NCBI GenBank assembly: GCA_027972325.1 | Contig: JAPMOS010000171.1 | Location: 1 to 64,000 of the forward strand | Reading direction: 5' to 3' | DNA length: 64,000 nt | Source: Paratrimastix pyriformis | Lineage: Eukaryota > Preaxostyla > Paratrimastigidae | In this document: positions 19,153 through 30,233 of the stretch, piece by piece | Layout of the letters: each line of letters begins with the position of its first letter | Numbering within the stretch: the stretch's first letter is position 1 | Notes under the pieces: generated by a model | Seen by the model: only the letters and a program-made list of their open reading frames with translations | Database searches by the model: none | What the model was told of the DNA's origin: nothing | Program-made: the position numbers and the translations under genes

Positions 19153-21050
19153 ATGCAAGAACAGCAACAGTCTCAGCGTTTCTTCGGAGCACTCGGCTCT
19201 GATGCACTTCGAGGCCTCTTTCTCTATCTAAACGGAATAGGCTACCAGGTTGGCGGGCGACCTCCAAACGTGGCGGAGGGAGAGCAACGGATCAGAAAAG
19301 CAAACATCATTCACGATTGGAGCCTCACGACGGCGGAAGATAACCGCCTGCTCCGCAGCATGCGATCAAATGCGAGCGTTGAGGACGCGATCAACCAGGC
19401 CAAGTCAGGAAACGTGATGTGTCAAACTCTCTTCTCTCACCTTCCGTCACCGCGCGCGCCAGGCCAAGGCCCTCAACCGCGCATCGCGAAAGCGCCGGCA
19501 CGGCAAATGCCGCAGGTCCAGATCAACCCTCCTCTTCCGCAACAGCCAGCGCCGCAACCTGCCCCGTACCAAGAGCTTCCCGCTTCGGCAGACGTCGGGC
19601 AACGGATGCGGGCGCTCCGCGAACGTGTTGAAGCACTGATCGCCCTTCACGAGCAACGGAAGCATATCGACGCGCAAATTGATGAACTCATTCGGGTGAT
19701 TCGCGTGATCGGGGGTATTCAAAACGCGCTAAGTTGCAGCCGTCCAACTATTCCAATACCGATGCCAATGCCCATGCCGATGATGCCTCCACGACCAATC
19801 GAAGCCCCGATGATGCCCATGCCGATGCCCATGTCCATGCCGATCATGCCGCAGACGCCTGCGCCTGTCCCAGCACCGCCACCTCCCGAGCCAGAGAAGC
19901 CGATTGAGCGGCCGCTTTCAACTGTCCCCGCAACACCGCCACCACCGCCTCCGCCAAAACGCGTCGAACCGAGGACACCGGCCAAGCCAGCGGCTAAACC
20001 AATCGCGAAGTCACCGGCTAAACCGCCGCGCGATCCACTTCTTGCGAGCCTCCCCGCCGAAGCAGCATTCAATGCTGACGGTAACCTCATGTGCACCATT
20101 TGCGATGTGGCCTTCACAACAAATCGAGATGACACTGATGGAAGGCTTCGGCAAACCTTTGGTCGCCATGTGAAGAGTCGTGGACATGAAGCGGCACTGG
20201 CCACGAGAGCGAAGGCCGTAATTCTGTCTGATGATGAAAGTTCAAGCGCTGCATCCGAAGAGTCGTCTGAAGCCGCGGAAGAGATGAAGGATCGGCTCAC
20301 GCGACTTGTCAACACGTTCGCATTCATCAACACGAAGAGTCGGGGACCGGCCGCCGAAAAATCAACTCGGAAGATGTACGGTACTGCAGTTCGCGACATC
20401 TTGATGTGCTTACCGCGCGAGATGCAGACTCCAAAGTTCTACAAAAACGTCGCTGAGATTCGCCAAATCGTGCTCGATCGGGCGCTTAGTCCTTCACAAC
20501 AGAAAGTACGTGGTGCCGCAATGAACTCATTCATCCAAGGCCTCAAACTGCCCGGCGAAGAAGGCGTGATGTATGAGCAGCTATACAACGCCTTGATGCG
20601 CGAGGCCACGCCAAAGGTCGATGTTGCCCAACTGTTGCGGAAGCACGTGAAGCAATGGGTGCCGTACACGCAGCTTGTTGAAGCGCAACAGCAGCGTCTC
20701 GCAATGTTTGAAGAGGCACTCGAGCGCGAACCCGCTCTGAAGGCAGCCGTCGAAAGCCCTGGCAACGACTTCAATCACGACCCCATCAAGCCAACGGATC
20801 CCGAAACACGGGCAAAAGTAGTCGACGCCTTCCTCACCAGCATGTATATCCTGCTTCCGCCTGTTCGCGTCGAAGAAATCATCCTTCTATACATCAATCC
20901 ACAGGATGTACAGGTTGAGGGCGAGGCACCTCTCGACGATGTCGTTCGCGAGGGTGCCGCCGAAGATGACGCCGAAGATGCTGAAGATGCTGAAGAAATC
21001 AAGGCTGATGAATATCGTAATTGGATCGATTGGACCGACCATACCTTCGT
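19153..21050 (+). pseudogene. Tyrosine-recombinase-like integrase of viral element 1, 3'-truncated
   Basis: The protein starts at ATG 19153. It has a helical N-terminal domain (~110 residues), a coiled coil (MRALRERVEALIALHEQRKH), a striking Pro-Met repeat (PIPMPMPMPMMPPRP) and a Pro/Lys linker. A C2H2-like finger follows (LMCTICDVAFTTN…FGRHVKSRGHE), then an acidic Ser stretch. Residues ~410-640 look like a recombinase: core-binding helices (STRKMYGTAVRDILMCLPRE) and then MYILLPPVRVEEIILLYINP, which matches the 'LxPPxRxxDYxLL' box holding the first catalytic Arg in viral YR integrases. The second Arg, His and Tyr are lost because a DIRS fragment joins at about 21044-21059. The integrase assignment is moderate. 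Confidence 0.55.
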
Positions 21051-21783
21051 CGACGAAGGAGCACTTGTTGGAGCTTATGGTAAACCCCAAGCTGCAAAGG
21101 AGCGACAGGGTCTCGAGCATCTGCCTCTCGGCCTCCCCCCTTGTGGCGCAGAGGATCAGGATGTCGTCCAAATATACGACGCACCTGATCCCCTGCGCCC
21201 GGAGTTGCTCCACTACTGGTTTCAATAGTTTGGTGAAGCAGAAAGGTGCCAGCGACGCCCCAAAAGGCATCGCCATCGAGACAAAGGTCGTCTGCCCCCA
21301 TCTGAACGCCAGTCGGGGCTGGGATTCCGCCGCGACCGGAACATGGTAATAGGCTTTGCGAAGATCGACCTTCATTAGCAGGTCGTCTTTCTTCATCAGC
21401 CAACATGCCTCTGTCAAACCCTCGAGTTTGAAATGAGGCGGGTCCAGGTATTGATTCGATAGGCGGCAGTCGAGAATGGGCCTCAGCCCACCCTCGCCCT
21501 TCGGGATCACAAACAAGGTCTGTAGCAACAGTCCTTGCGTGTCCTCGCTCACCGCCTTGATCGCCCCCAAGGAGATCATCTCGCTCACTTCGTGCTCGAT
21601 CGCCTCCCGGGCTTCCCCTGACAAGGCCTTGGGAGGCCTGGCCTTGAAGAGTTTCTTCGGGACCACCACCGGATCCACGCGAAAACCCTCCCTCAGGAGC
21701 TTGACCGCGAACGCCGCGCTCCTGGATTTGAGCCCCTCCCAAACCGCAATGCATGCCCGCAGTTTGTTCGGAAAATCTTTCAA
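21051..21783 (-). pseudogene. DIRS-3 reverse transcriptase, 3'-truncated
   Basis: The product reads LLLQTLFVIPKGEGGLRPIL, then LLMKVDLRKAYYHVPVAAES (first catalytic Asp), FVSMAMPFGASLAPFCFTKL and CVVYLDDILIL (the YLDD box), ending at FTISSNKCSFVDEG. After that the frame runs into sequence antisense to the recombinase gene. The order and spacing are those of DIRS/Ty3-like RTs. It is more distant from DIRS-1 and DIRS-2 than simple decay would give, so it is a third subfamily. Confidence 0.85.
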
Positions 21784-21879
21784 GCTGCTCGTCTTTTCGC
21801 AGACCGCGAGGCAGCTGGCGACGAAAAAAGCGCCGCCGCTCCTCCTCCCCCATCGGGGTGATCACCGGGTCCACGGGCA

Positions 21880-22479
21880 TCAGGGTCCCCACCGCCACTC
21901 CACAAGGCAGGGGCTGAGGGCCGTCCCCGAAGCCTGGCTCTCCCTCCCCTCGCTTTCAAGCGAAGACGAAGAATAGGAGGCAGCCTTCTCTTCAGTACGC
22001 GGCTTCTTAAATGATGTCGTCGGGGCCGCCGCCGGCGCAGCCGGCGCCGCTGCTTGAGAACGGGGGCCAAAACCACGCTTCTTGGCGAACCGCTTGCGGC
22101 TCATGGCCCCAGGCCGCCTCGCGGCTCTGCCCGCAGCCACCGATGCCGCAGATGCAGCCGGCTTGGCAGTCGGCTTCTTGCCCGCCTCCGCCAGGGTGGG
22201 GGCCGCGACCGCCTTCTGGAGCTTCTCCGTACGCTCCTCCAGGAGGTTCAGGTCACTTGGGGTGAAGAGCTGGTCCTCAGCCTCCGTGCATCCACGGGCC
22301 AGAAGAGTGCTCGCATGCAGGAATGGGGTCAGGCGCTCCTTCCGAGAGCGCTCGATGCGGGAAAGTATGGCCTCTCCCGTTGTTGTGATACTATTTCGAC
22401 TGCCAGTAACTGCGCGCAAAACACAGAAAACTGAAACAGAAGAAAATCCGTTCATCCGGTCGAAACCGGCGGGTAACAT
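21880..22479 (-). pseudogene. DIRS-3 Gag-like protein, C-terminal part
   Basis: The protein has helical segments (ILSRIERSRKERLTPFLHAS, LFTPSDLNLLEERTEKLQKA) followed by an Ala/Pro/Lys-rich basic region (GKKPTAKPAASAASVAAGRA, RKRFAKKRGFG) and an acidic Ser tail. Basic tails of this kind close DIRS Gag proteins, and the RT follows directly in another frame. The N-terminal ~20 residues run into retroposon-tail sequence at 22455-22479, so the true start is lost. Confidence 0.45.
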
Positions 22480-22950
22480 GCCGACCTACACCCCCTCAGG
22501 GGTAGGCGCACAGACGGCATGGCGGGAAAGAGAGAGACTGGAATGTCGCCAGGAAACAGAATCGTTCAAACACTTGACAGCAAACAGAAGGAACATCAAA
22601 AGAAAGAACGGGGTAAGGGGGGGGGACAAAAGGATCCAACACTGAGACACGGGACACGAGGAACAATGAAAGGGGGCGAAGGAAGCAAAAGACAAGAACA
22701 GTTAGAACGAAAAATATTCCCGAACCCAGCCTGAGGGGGGGGCGGAACCCATCCACCATGACCTACCACCTCGGTAGGACAGGCGCACGGGCCCCTGAAT
22801 CCACCACCCCCACACACGTTGCTCCCTTCCCAAAGGCCCACGGTTGGCAACAGGCGAGAGGTCGGAGAGGCTAATCTTCGGAGGCACGGCAGAAGCGGCA
22901 TGGTCGGGCGTCGAGGTAGCACGAGCGGGCGCAGCAGGCACAGCAGACAG
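22455..22950 (-). mobile_element. Retroposon fragment related to the 57957-60419 element
   Basis: On the minus strand the segment ends in GGCATGTTACCCGCCGGTTT, which parallels the 3' ends of the retroposon at 57957 (CATGTTACCCCCGGCTTCGG) and of LINE-A/B (CATGTCACCCGCGGGCTTCGG). Upstream in its own orientation, coding-like DNA resembles the final frames of the 58-60 kb units (WWIQGPVRLSYRGG compared with WMVDPPTRPDVRVP). LINE-B is inserted at its far end. There is no intact gene. Confidence 0.4.
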
Positions 22951-23138
22951 TGTGTGTGTGTGTGTGTGTGTGTGATACTTCCCGGCTTGCGCCGAGTCCG
23001 GAATCGGGCCGAAGCCCGCGGGTGACATGATCCCCCCCGGGCCGCCTTCCCGCAGGACAAGTCCTGCAGAAAGAGCACCCCAGGGAGTTCATGGGTCGGC
23101 TACCGTCCCTCCAGGGGCGGTCTCCGCCGACTTCCGGA

Positions 23139-24208
23139 CTACAGCTCTTCTTTCATTCCTGCCTCAAATTTTTCGCACTTCTTCCTTTGCTGAATCGCTA
23201 TGAGCATCGTTTTCCTGATTCCTGCCAGCTCGCTTCCCACCTCCTTTTGAGTGTCTTCATCCACAATTCCCATTTCCGCTGCCAGTCTACATGCATTCGC
23301 GTATTCCATCTTAACACCGCACTTCGCTCTCAACCTCCTCATCACCTTCGTCACCACCGCCTCCGATATCCCCCTCCAGTTGTAAAGCGCTTCCCATCTC
23401 TCGGGCGGCCCTCATAGTTTACCTGCACCATGCAACTCCCGGCCTCCTTCCTCAACATCGCCTCCAAAGCCCACAACGGGCTGGGTCCATCGGGAATCTC
23501 TCCTAGCCCGCCCATTCTCAAACATCAGAATCCCCACATCAAACCGCGCCTTCCCCACCACTTTCCTCCCGGTGCGCCACGCATCTGAATGTCCCCCTTG
23601 ATCGCCAAGCTCACACCGTGCTTCGGCTCACTCCCCGGCTGGATTCTGTTCGCTTTCCCTTCCCCGTACGGCACAATAACAATGCATCTAAACGCTCTTT
23701 TCCTCCTCTACCAATCGGGCTCTCCGCCCACTCTCCAATTGCTCGGAAAACCGATCCATCTCCTCCTGGGGTTATATTCCGGATTCGCATAAATCAACAA
23801 GTCCCGATTCTCCTTAAATAGCCCGTACCCATCCACCGAACCTCCCAGGAACCAGTCTTCCTTACTCGGCGTTCTATACTCTGGGAAACTGAGATCCGCA
23901 TTCCCTGGGTGCGAAAACGCCATCACCGTTAGGCTTCCCGCCTGCCTCAGCAACGAAGATATAGTGTGGGGAGTCGTCCATTGGTTCCTCAGCGTACTCA
24001 TATGCGTCCGCCCTCCTTTACTGTCGTGCTTTTCCTTCCTCATATCGGTCACACATCTCAGCCACCTCTGTCGAGAACCTTTCCCAAAACTGTCCCATGT
24101 TCTCGCCCGAAACCATCTCCCCGGGACCTCTCCATCAATTGCCATAGCCTCACCTTCGTGATCTGCCTGCCCCTTATCTTCACACACTCGCCCATCGGCT
24201 CCACCCAC
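23139..24208 (-). pseudogene. LINE-B C-terminal domain, frameshifted
   Basis: This is the same domain as at 1766-2803: RNQWTTPHTISSLLRQ, DLSFPEYRTPSKEDWFLGG, LLIYANPEYNP. It is broken by small deletions near 23560-23580 (loss of the FWEPSFW segment) and near 23720. The end, YANACRLAAEMGIVDEDTQK, is intact. About 100 bases upstream, a zinc knuckle equivalent to LINE-C's CWCGARDCTNHLVFEC can be read near 24330-24400 (NHLVFEC). Confidence 0.7.
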
Positions 24209-24832
24209 TTCTCCTCGAGCAACTGGTCCGGGTCTTCAGCTCCTCCGCCTTGTCCAACCACTCAATTAGCTTCACTGCATCCGCCCCTTTCCATCTCTCC
24301 CCACACATCCCGCCATCCCTGGGCACTCAAACACCAAGTGGTTCATGTGGTCCCTCACCCCACACCAACACTTCCCATCCCTCCCCGTTGATGTAGAACC
24401 GGATGTTGGCCGTGATATACCGCTGCAGGATTGCCATCATCGCCAGCTTCCTGACATCTCACACCTCATCGTTTGCACGTTGATCCCTCCGTTGCGACTC
24501 TCTGCATTAATCAACACAATCTCGTTTTTCTTTTACGAGCCGCCCTCCACATTCGACTTTTCCTCCCCATTCCTTCATCACCTCTGAAGTCTGTCTCCAC
24601 CTCCTTCCCGTCACTTCTCCGCACCAGCTTGAATCCCCATCCTTTCTCTTCGGGCACCACGCTCGGCTCCATCTTTATGCTCCGTCCCGCAATCTTGTCT
24701 GCCAATCTGTTCCCTCCGCATCCAGCGACGCACTAGTTTCCTGATGTCCCTTAACCCAGACCAGTCGTATCTCCACGATGCTCCTTCACAATCCGCTGCC
24801 CCTCCGCAGCAGTCCCTCCGCCTTCGATTCTA

Positions 24833-25180
24833 TCAGATCCGTTGGTTTCCACCAACCCTCAACCCACCCTTTGCCACTTTACTGTCCGTTCTCACTTCCA
24901 CATTCGCATCCTGTCCAATCCGAATAGCCTCCAGAATAGCCTCCAACTCCGCTTCATTGTTAGTCTGCCCCCGACCCGAACACCTCCTCCCGCTCACCGC
25001 CAGCGCCCCATTTTTTAATCTCTCAATCACCGCGAACGCCGCCCGTCTTTCCTTCCGGCTTGTCGCACTCCCATCAGTATAAAACAACCTCCATTCCGCC
25101 TCTGGCTCCACCACTCTTACTTCCACCTCATCACACTCCGCCATCAACTCTCCCGCCTTTTCCACAATACCTCGTCCCAC
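24833..25180 (-). pseudogene. LINE-B RNase H domain
   Basis: EWRLFYTDGSATSRKERRAA carries the first catalytic Asp in the usual TDGS motif. TNNEAELEAILEAIRIG gives the Glu helix and VRTDSKVAKG the second Asp strand. The His-containing end is frameshifted. RNase H after RT is found in only some APE-type LINE clades (I, R1, LOA, Tad among others) and helps to place this family. Confidence 0.85.
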
Positions 25181-26303
25181 TCACCAGCCCTCGCCCTCCC
25201 ATCTTGTTCCCCCTCCCTCCACCTGCCCTCCCTCTTCTTCGCTCGCCTCAATCTGCATCCGACCCCCTCCCATCTTCTTTCTCGCTCCTTCTCTCCCCTT
25301 TCCCACCCTCCTCCCTCCCATGTTTCCTCCGTTTCACCTGCCACCTTCCCCCCCGACGCACTGCAACTTTGCCTCTTGACTTTGGTTTCCTTCCCCGACC
25401 GCCCAACCCCCGACTCCCTCACTCCTTCATTCCCCTTATCTGCATTGCCTTCCTCCTTTCCTTCTCCACTCTCCGCCTTTTCCGCCCCTCCTCCGCCGAC
25501 TCCTCCTCCCGAATCCGCCTCGCCAATTGCAGATAGTCCGGACTCACCCTGTTACCATACAGACACACCCGCTTTTTGATCGTCTCCACATACTGCGGCA
25601 TCACCCCTTTCCAATGAAATCTTCCCCTATGATGAGGTCCGCCACACTCCGAATCTTCCTTTTCATGAGGGTCTGTCTGTGCTTCTTTGTTATCTTGCAG
25701 GGCTCCGCCATCTCTTCCAGTGTCGTCGGCATGCCGTACTTCACTTCCTCCTTCAGTTTCTCACCGTCCCTCAGGATCGCCATGTCTCTCCTGTGCATCA
25801 CCTGCAACGCCCCAATCACCACCCCGGCATCTTCTCCTGCCCGTGCATCTTCACCCACTTCCCTGCATCATCCAACAGCGGCTCACGCGTCGTCCACAAT
25901 TTCTGCAGCAGCACGATCTCCTCCCTCAGCACCACTCCACACCCCTGCTCGTCCGCCATCCTCCCAGAATTTGTGTCATCACCATCATATCATGGACATC
26001 AATCGGGTCCTTCAGCCCCATACCCCTTCCTCCTCCGGAAAGAACAGCACCTCTGCCGGGTCGCATTTCCCAATACAACCTCCGATTTCCTGAACACCCT
26101 CGCATATCTCTGCTTCAGTGTTTCCAAGTCCCTTGTCGGCATTGGGCACTGCCTCGCCGTGTATTGTAGGCAAGTCGAGACACACTCATTAATCATTTGC
26201 ACCATCAACCTCGGAGGGACCTTCTTGTCCATGAGCCTGTGCAGTCGCCCACACATTTTCTGGATCACCTTCTCCGTGTTGACCTTCATGTTCATCTCCT
26301 CAT

Positions 26304-27226
26304 CTATCCATATCCCAAGATACCGAATTGCTCCACCCTTTGCTGCACTCTGATCTTTCGACCCTCTCCCAGATCCAAGTCCGTCTTCCCCTTCACCCCG
26401 CCACACAGGTAGTCACACTTGCTCCACGACAGCTCCATACCAGCCTCTTCCACTTTCCGCCTTACCGTATTCACCAAACGGACCATCTGTTCCCTTGTTC
26501 TCGTCACCAACATAATGTCGTCCGCAAATGCCAACACCTTTACCTTCCTGCCGCTATCCAGAATATAGCCCTCCTGTCGTCTCACCTCCGCCAAGACTCC
26601 TCCATGAAGGAGATAAACAGCAGGCAGGACAACGGGTCCCCTTGACTAATTCCTCTCAATGTCATAGCTATCCGTCAACCCGTACCCCGTGATCACCCGC
26701 GCCTTTCTCCCCTCATACAAGCTGTCCACATACCTGACAAATTCCTCTTCCACCCCCATCCTTCTCAACCCTCCTGAGCGCCTCCATGTCAACTGTATCA
26801 TAGGCCTTTCTTATATCTAGCGCGCACATGTGGAACTCCTTACCTCCCATAATCTTCGAGTCCGTCAACACCCCAAAATCTCGGCAATAGGCGTCTCAAT
26901 CCTCCGATCCCTCAGGAAACCAAACTGCTCCGCCCCGAATACCCCTTTTCAACGCACCAGTCTTGAAATCTCGAGGCAATCACTACCTGCAGTCCTTTCA
27001 AAAACCTGTATTAAAGTTATAGGCCTTCTGCCGGCCGGATCCCCGGATGCTCCGTCTGCGATTTGGTTGCCATATAGACCGAGCTGAGTTTCAGCTCCTC
27101 AGGAACCTCAGACTTCTCCAACATCTCGTTGTATCGCCTCCCCAACCACTCCTTAATTTCGTCCTGACAAGCATGGACCATCTCCGCCGTCACTCCATCC
27201 GGGCCAGCCGCTTTCCCGTCCGGCAA
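26304..27226 (-). pseudogene. LINE-B reverse transcriptase, frameshifted
   Basis: PDGKAAGPDGVTAEMVHACQ opens the RT (27226). After several shifts the palm carries VKVLAFADDIMLVTRTREQM with the catalytic FADD box, then MELSWSKCDYLCGGVKGKTD, the thumb-side motif. Between them, SYDIERGISQGDP-type sequence is read near 26640-26680 with indels. This is a typical non-LTR RT, close to the LINE-C copy. Confidence 0.85.
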
Positions 27227-27875
27227 CGCCCCCAGTATTGTCTGGATATCATGCGTCGTCAGAGGCCATAATTACCCTTCCACCCACGCCTCCCGTTACC
27301 TCCTTCAGTCTTTGCCCCCGTCCCCACCGGCAGCTTCCTTTTGCAAGCCCCGCCATGAATCCACCATCCCCTCTTAACCTCCGCCGGGTCCGACACCACC
27401 CTGTCCATCTTCCCTCCGCATTTCGAGTCACGTAGGTTGTGATTGGCGCCGCGCCATCCGTCATGATACCCTTATAGATACGCTTGCGCTTTCCTCCAAT
27501 GCCCTATCTCTCTTACCATAATGCACCGACCTCATCTTCGCCAACTGTTTCAACATCTCCTTCCTCTTATTCAAGTCCTCCTCCGCCAGCGCTCTCCTCC
27601 TCAATTTCTTTATCCTGAAAGGCTCAAAATCTCGATCCGTATTCATCACATCCCTATAGCCGAAAACGCAGCCAGCTGTCACCCGAAGAAACTCACTCAT
27701 CTGTTCAAATGATGGCTCCTCCCCTTCACAGCTGCCTCTCGCAACATTTGCGCAACCTTCCCACGGTACTTTTCCATTTTCCCAACCATAACATCATACT
27801 CCTCCTTCTTGTCCCGCAACAGTGCCTCCACATCCGTCCGGGAAGGGCAGATGGCCACCTTCCTCCGAGCCATTT

Positions 27876-28698
27876 TCACCGCAGAGGCGCCATGTTTCGG
27901 AGATCCGTTACAATCATGTGGTGATCCGTGACCGCCTGCCACTGAATCTCATCATTCCGCCAAACAAACAAATTGTCCAGCACCTCCCCATTGTCCCCTG
28001 CGTCGACAGACACAAATCCAACCGGGCCTCCCCTTCCCTTCATGCTCTTCCTCTTTCGCCACCATCCCACCCCTTCCGGCTCCGGATAAAGTTATCTCCC
28101 CGCCTTCCCAACCATCTTCGCCACATCATACAATCCCAGTTTCTCTTGCTCCCTCCTTCCTTAGCCCATCCGTTCGCATCTGTACCACGACTCTCTCCCA
28201 TCCGACGCCCCCCCACACACTCCTCCAACCGCTCCAAGATCACACTCCTTACCCTCACGTTCGCCTCTCCGTCCCCAGTAGGAAAATACATGTTGATGAG
28301 TCTCATCTGATTCTTCCCCTCCGTCCAGTCCATAAACATGAGATAACCAGGAATCACCTCCGTAATCTTTCGAACTGCCACTTGCAGTGTTTTTCTATAC
28401 CCAATCATCACCCCCCCTCTCGGGTGCCGCTTAACAGACTCTCCGCCACAGAGCTCCTCCAGCACCACCCTTCATCCATTTTCCTGCAGAAATTCTTTAT
28501 TGTCCCTCGTTCTTTCGTTTCCTGCAAAAGCGCTACGTCCGTTCGACCCACCTTCAGCAAATCTTCTACATTTTCTTTTCCATTCCGAGCCCAGCCCCGC
28601 ACATTCCATCCGACCACCCTCACCCGATCCTCCTCTTTCCCGGCAGCCCCGCCCCTCGTTAGCCTCCTTTTTCGCAGCACCACTTTTCCACCCCACAA
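27876..28698 (-). pseudogene. LINE-B APE-type endonuclease, frameshifted
   Basis: RVVGWNVRGWARNGKENVED gives the first metal-site Asn, TDVALLQETKER the catalytic Glu, HPRGGVMIGYRKTLQVAVR and MRLINMYFPTGDG the central strands, and WQAVTDHHMIVTDL the final Asp-His pair. All key residues of the exonuclease-endonuclease-phosphatase fold are visible across three frames. In LINEs it nicks the target to prime reverse transcription. Confidence 0.85.
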
Positions 28699-28838
28699 AA
28701 TTCTTCCGCCTCCGCCTTCTCATCATACACCCGCTCAATATCCAGCATTTTCGCTTTTTGCCTCTTCTTCCTCTGCGCATCCTTCCCCTTCCTTCTCCGC
28801 TTCCCTTCCTCCCCGCAGGCACCCTGACTTCCGGGTAA

Positions 28839-29710
28839 CTATCCCCCACTGCAGATAGGCTTCCCACACCCACCCCATGCACTGCTCCGCCCCGGCCCAT
28901 CCCGCTCCCCAGCCTTCCCACCTCCCATCTGCATCTTCACACCTCCGAACGCCGGTCCCAGGGCCGACTTCCTCATCTTCGAAGCCTTTTCCTGCCCCTC
29001 CACATACAGGAACACATCTCCATGACCTGCTTCCTCTTCCCCAACTTCTCCGACCCTGCTGTCATTAAACCTCCACCATTGGTCTCCAATCTTTTTGACC
29101 GCCACCCAGTGTCGCCCACCCCCCCTTCTCCCACAAAACTCCGCCACCGCTACCATGTGATACACCTTACCGCCCACTTCCACCACATCCGGCTGGACCC
29201 TCCATTGCCTCTTATCAACCATCCCTTCCCTACCCCGCGTCACTTGGACGACCATAACACCCTCTGTTCCCACCCGCTCCTCCCTCGCATGCCAACGATC
29301 CACCCCACACCCAGGGCACCTTTTCGTATCCTCTGATTTGAAAGGATCACCCTTCCCACAGCGTCACTCATTTTCTCCAGATCCGCTCCAATCTCACCGT
29401 TAGATCGCTTCTCTCTCTCTCCGTTCCGCTACTCATAAGCTCACACTCCTGACATGTGTCCTCCACTTCCACAGTTACCTTTGCCGCTATCCCAGACCTC
29501 CGCAGCAATTCAACGAGGCCTCCTCCGCTTCCCCCATCCTGCCCTTCGTCCAAACCCCTCGCTCCCTCCCTCCACACCCCTTCTTCCCACCCGGGTCCCA
29601 TGACCTCCCGCAATATCTCGTAACTCCCCACCCCCAGCCGCCTCAACCACCTGGAGGGCCGTGCTGATCCAGCAGCGGTGGCCAGTGACATTAACTATTC
29701 CTCTATACAT
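28839..29710 (-). pseudogene. LINE-B ubiquitin-specific protease (peptidase C19) domain, frameshifted
   Basis: The domain starts YRGIVNVTGHRCWISTALQV, matching the USP Cys box (GxxNxGNxCYxNxxLQ) with the nucleophile codon at 29672-29674. A first zinc pair, DTCQECELMS, and a second, CPGCGVDRW, mark the fingers. The His box follows: VYHMVAVAEFCGRRGGGRHW, with His at about 29109-29111, then DQWWRFNDSRV supplying the Asn/Asp. The domain is ~280 residues, near the minimal USP fold. It lies directly upstream of the endonuclease. Frameshifts split it into three pieces in this copy. A deubiquitinase in a LINE polyprotein is unusual. Confidence 0.75.
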
Positions 29711-30233
29711 TCCGCCCCATTACCATCCTCCAGCTCTCCATCACCCTCCCCACCCATTTCCACCTCCATAGCAATCCTGCTCCCCACCGCCTCCATTCTT
29801 TTACCGATGTCATCGTCATTACAATAAAACTCAACCAACCCAACCAGCTTTTCAAAACTCAGCCAAGTCAATGTCAGCCCACCCCTTTCCACCCCTCCTT
29901 CATCCCCACCCATCTCTTAAATCGGTCAACAATAAAATTCCAATTGGCCTGGCATGCTAGACCTTCCAAGTCCCCCCAAGCGTACATTATCACTTGCAAC
30001 CATGATATCCAAGCCAGTCTCCCTTTCCAAACCTCCCTGTCCCAAGAGCACTGCCGAAACTCAAAGGAGTCTACAAGGCAAACGGCAACAAGGAAAACAT
30101 TCGCACAGACCGTAAGCAAAAGGAAGCCAGCCCCAGCCACCTGAGCCAAAGTAGTATGCCCCGATGTCGCCAGCCTGTGCCGCATTCCCATCCCCGGCAT
30201 CGTCCTCCATCCCACCATCGAGGTTTTCCCCAA
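29695..30233 (-). pseudogene. LINE-B N-terminal region upstream of the USP domain
   Basis: The fragments LACQANWNFIVDRFKRWVGM and LTLTWLSFEKLVGLVEFYCN align with LINE-C at 37248-37565 (WIARWARVVMAGLGLTWNWL). They show this region belongs to the family and is helical and partly hydrophobic. It carries no recognised domain. The homology with LINE-C ends near 30233, taken as the 5' truncation point. Confidence 0.45.

Larger units (their letters stand above)
21051..22479 (-). mobile_element. DIRS-3: truncated DIRS-type fragment (Gag end plus RT), inverted
   Basis: On the minus strand a Gag-like protein (22479-21880) is followed by an RT (21783-21051) that stops abruptly after its catalytic core. 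RNase H and YR are missing. The left end is fused to the recombinase gene of element 1 at a 16-bp perfect palindrome (CCTTCGTCGACGAAGG, 21044-21059). No inverted terminal repeats are visible, so this is a rearranged remnant. Confidence 0.7.
22951..30233 (-). mobile_element. LINE-B: large APE-type LINE with USP domain, 5'-truncated
   Basis: The element lies on the minus strand. Its 3' end has a (TG)12 tail at 22951-22974 (CA repeats in its own sense) and its 5' limit is near 30233. Domain order 5' to 3' is: a helical region, ubiquitin-specific protease, APE endonuclease, reverse transcriptase, RNase H, CxC-H-C zinc knuckle, and a Dam-like C-terminal domain. Many frameshifts interrupt it. It is collinear with LINE-C, about 6.0 kb between equivalent landmarks in both. 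I could not find the partner of a target duplication for its 3' flank (GCAGGCACAGCAGACAG). Confidence 0.8.
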
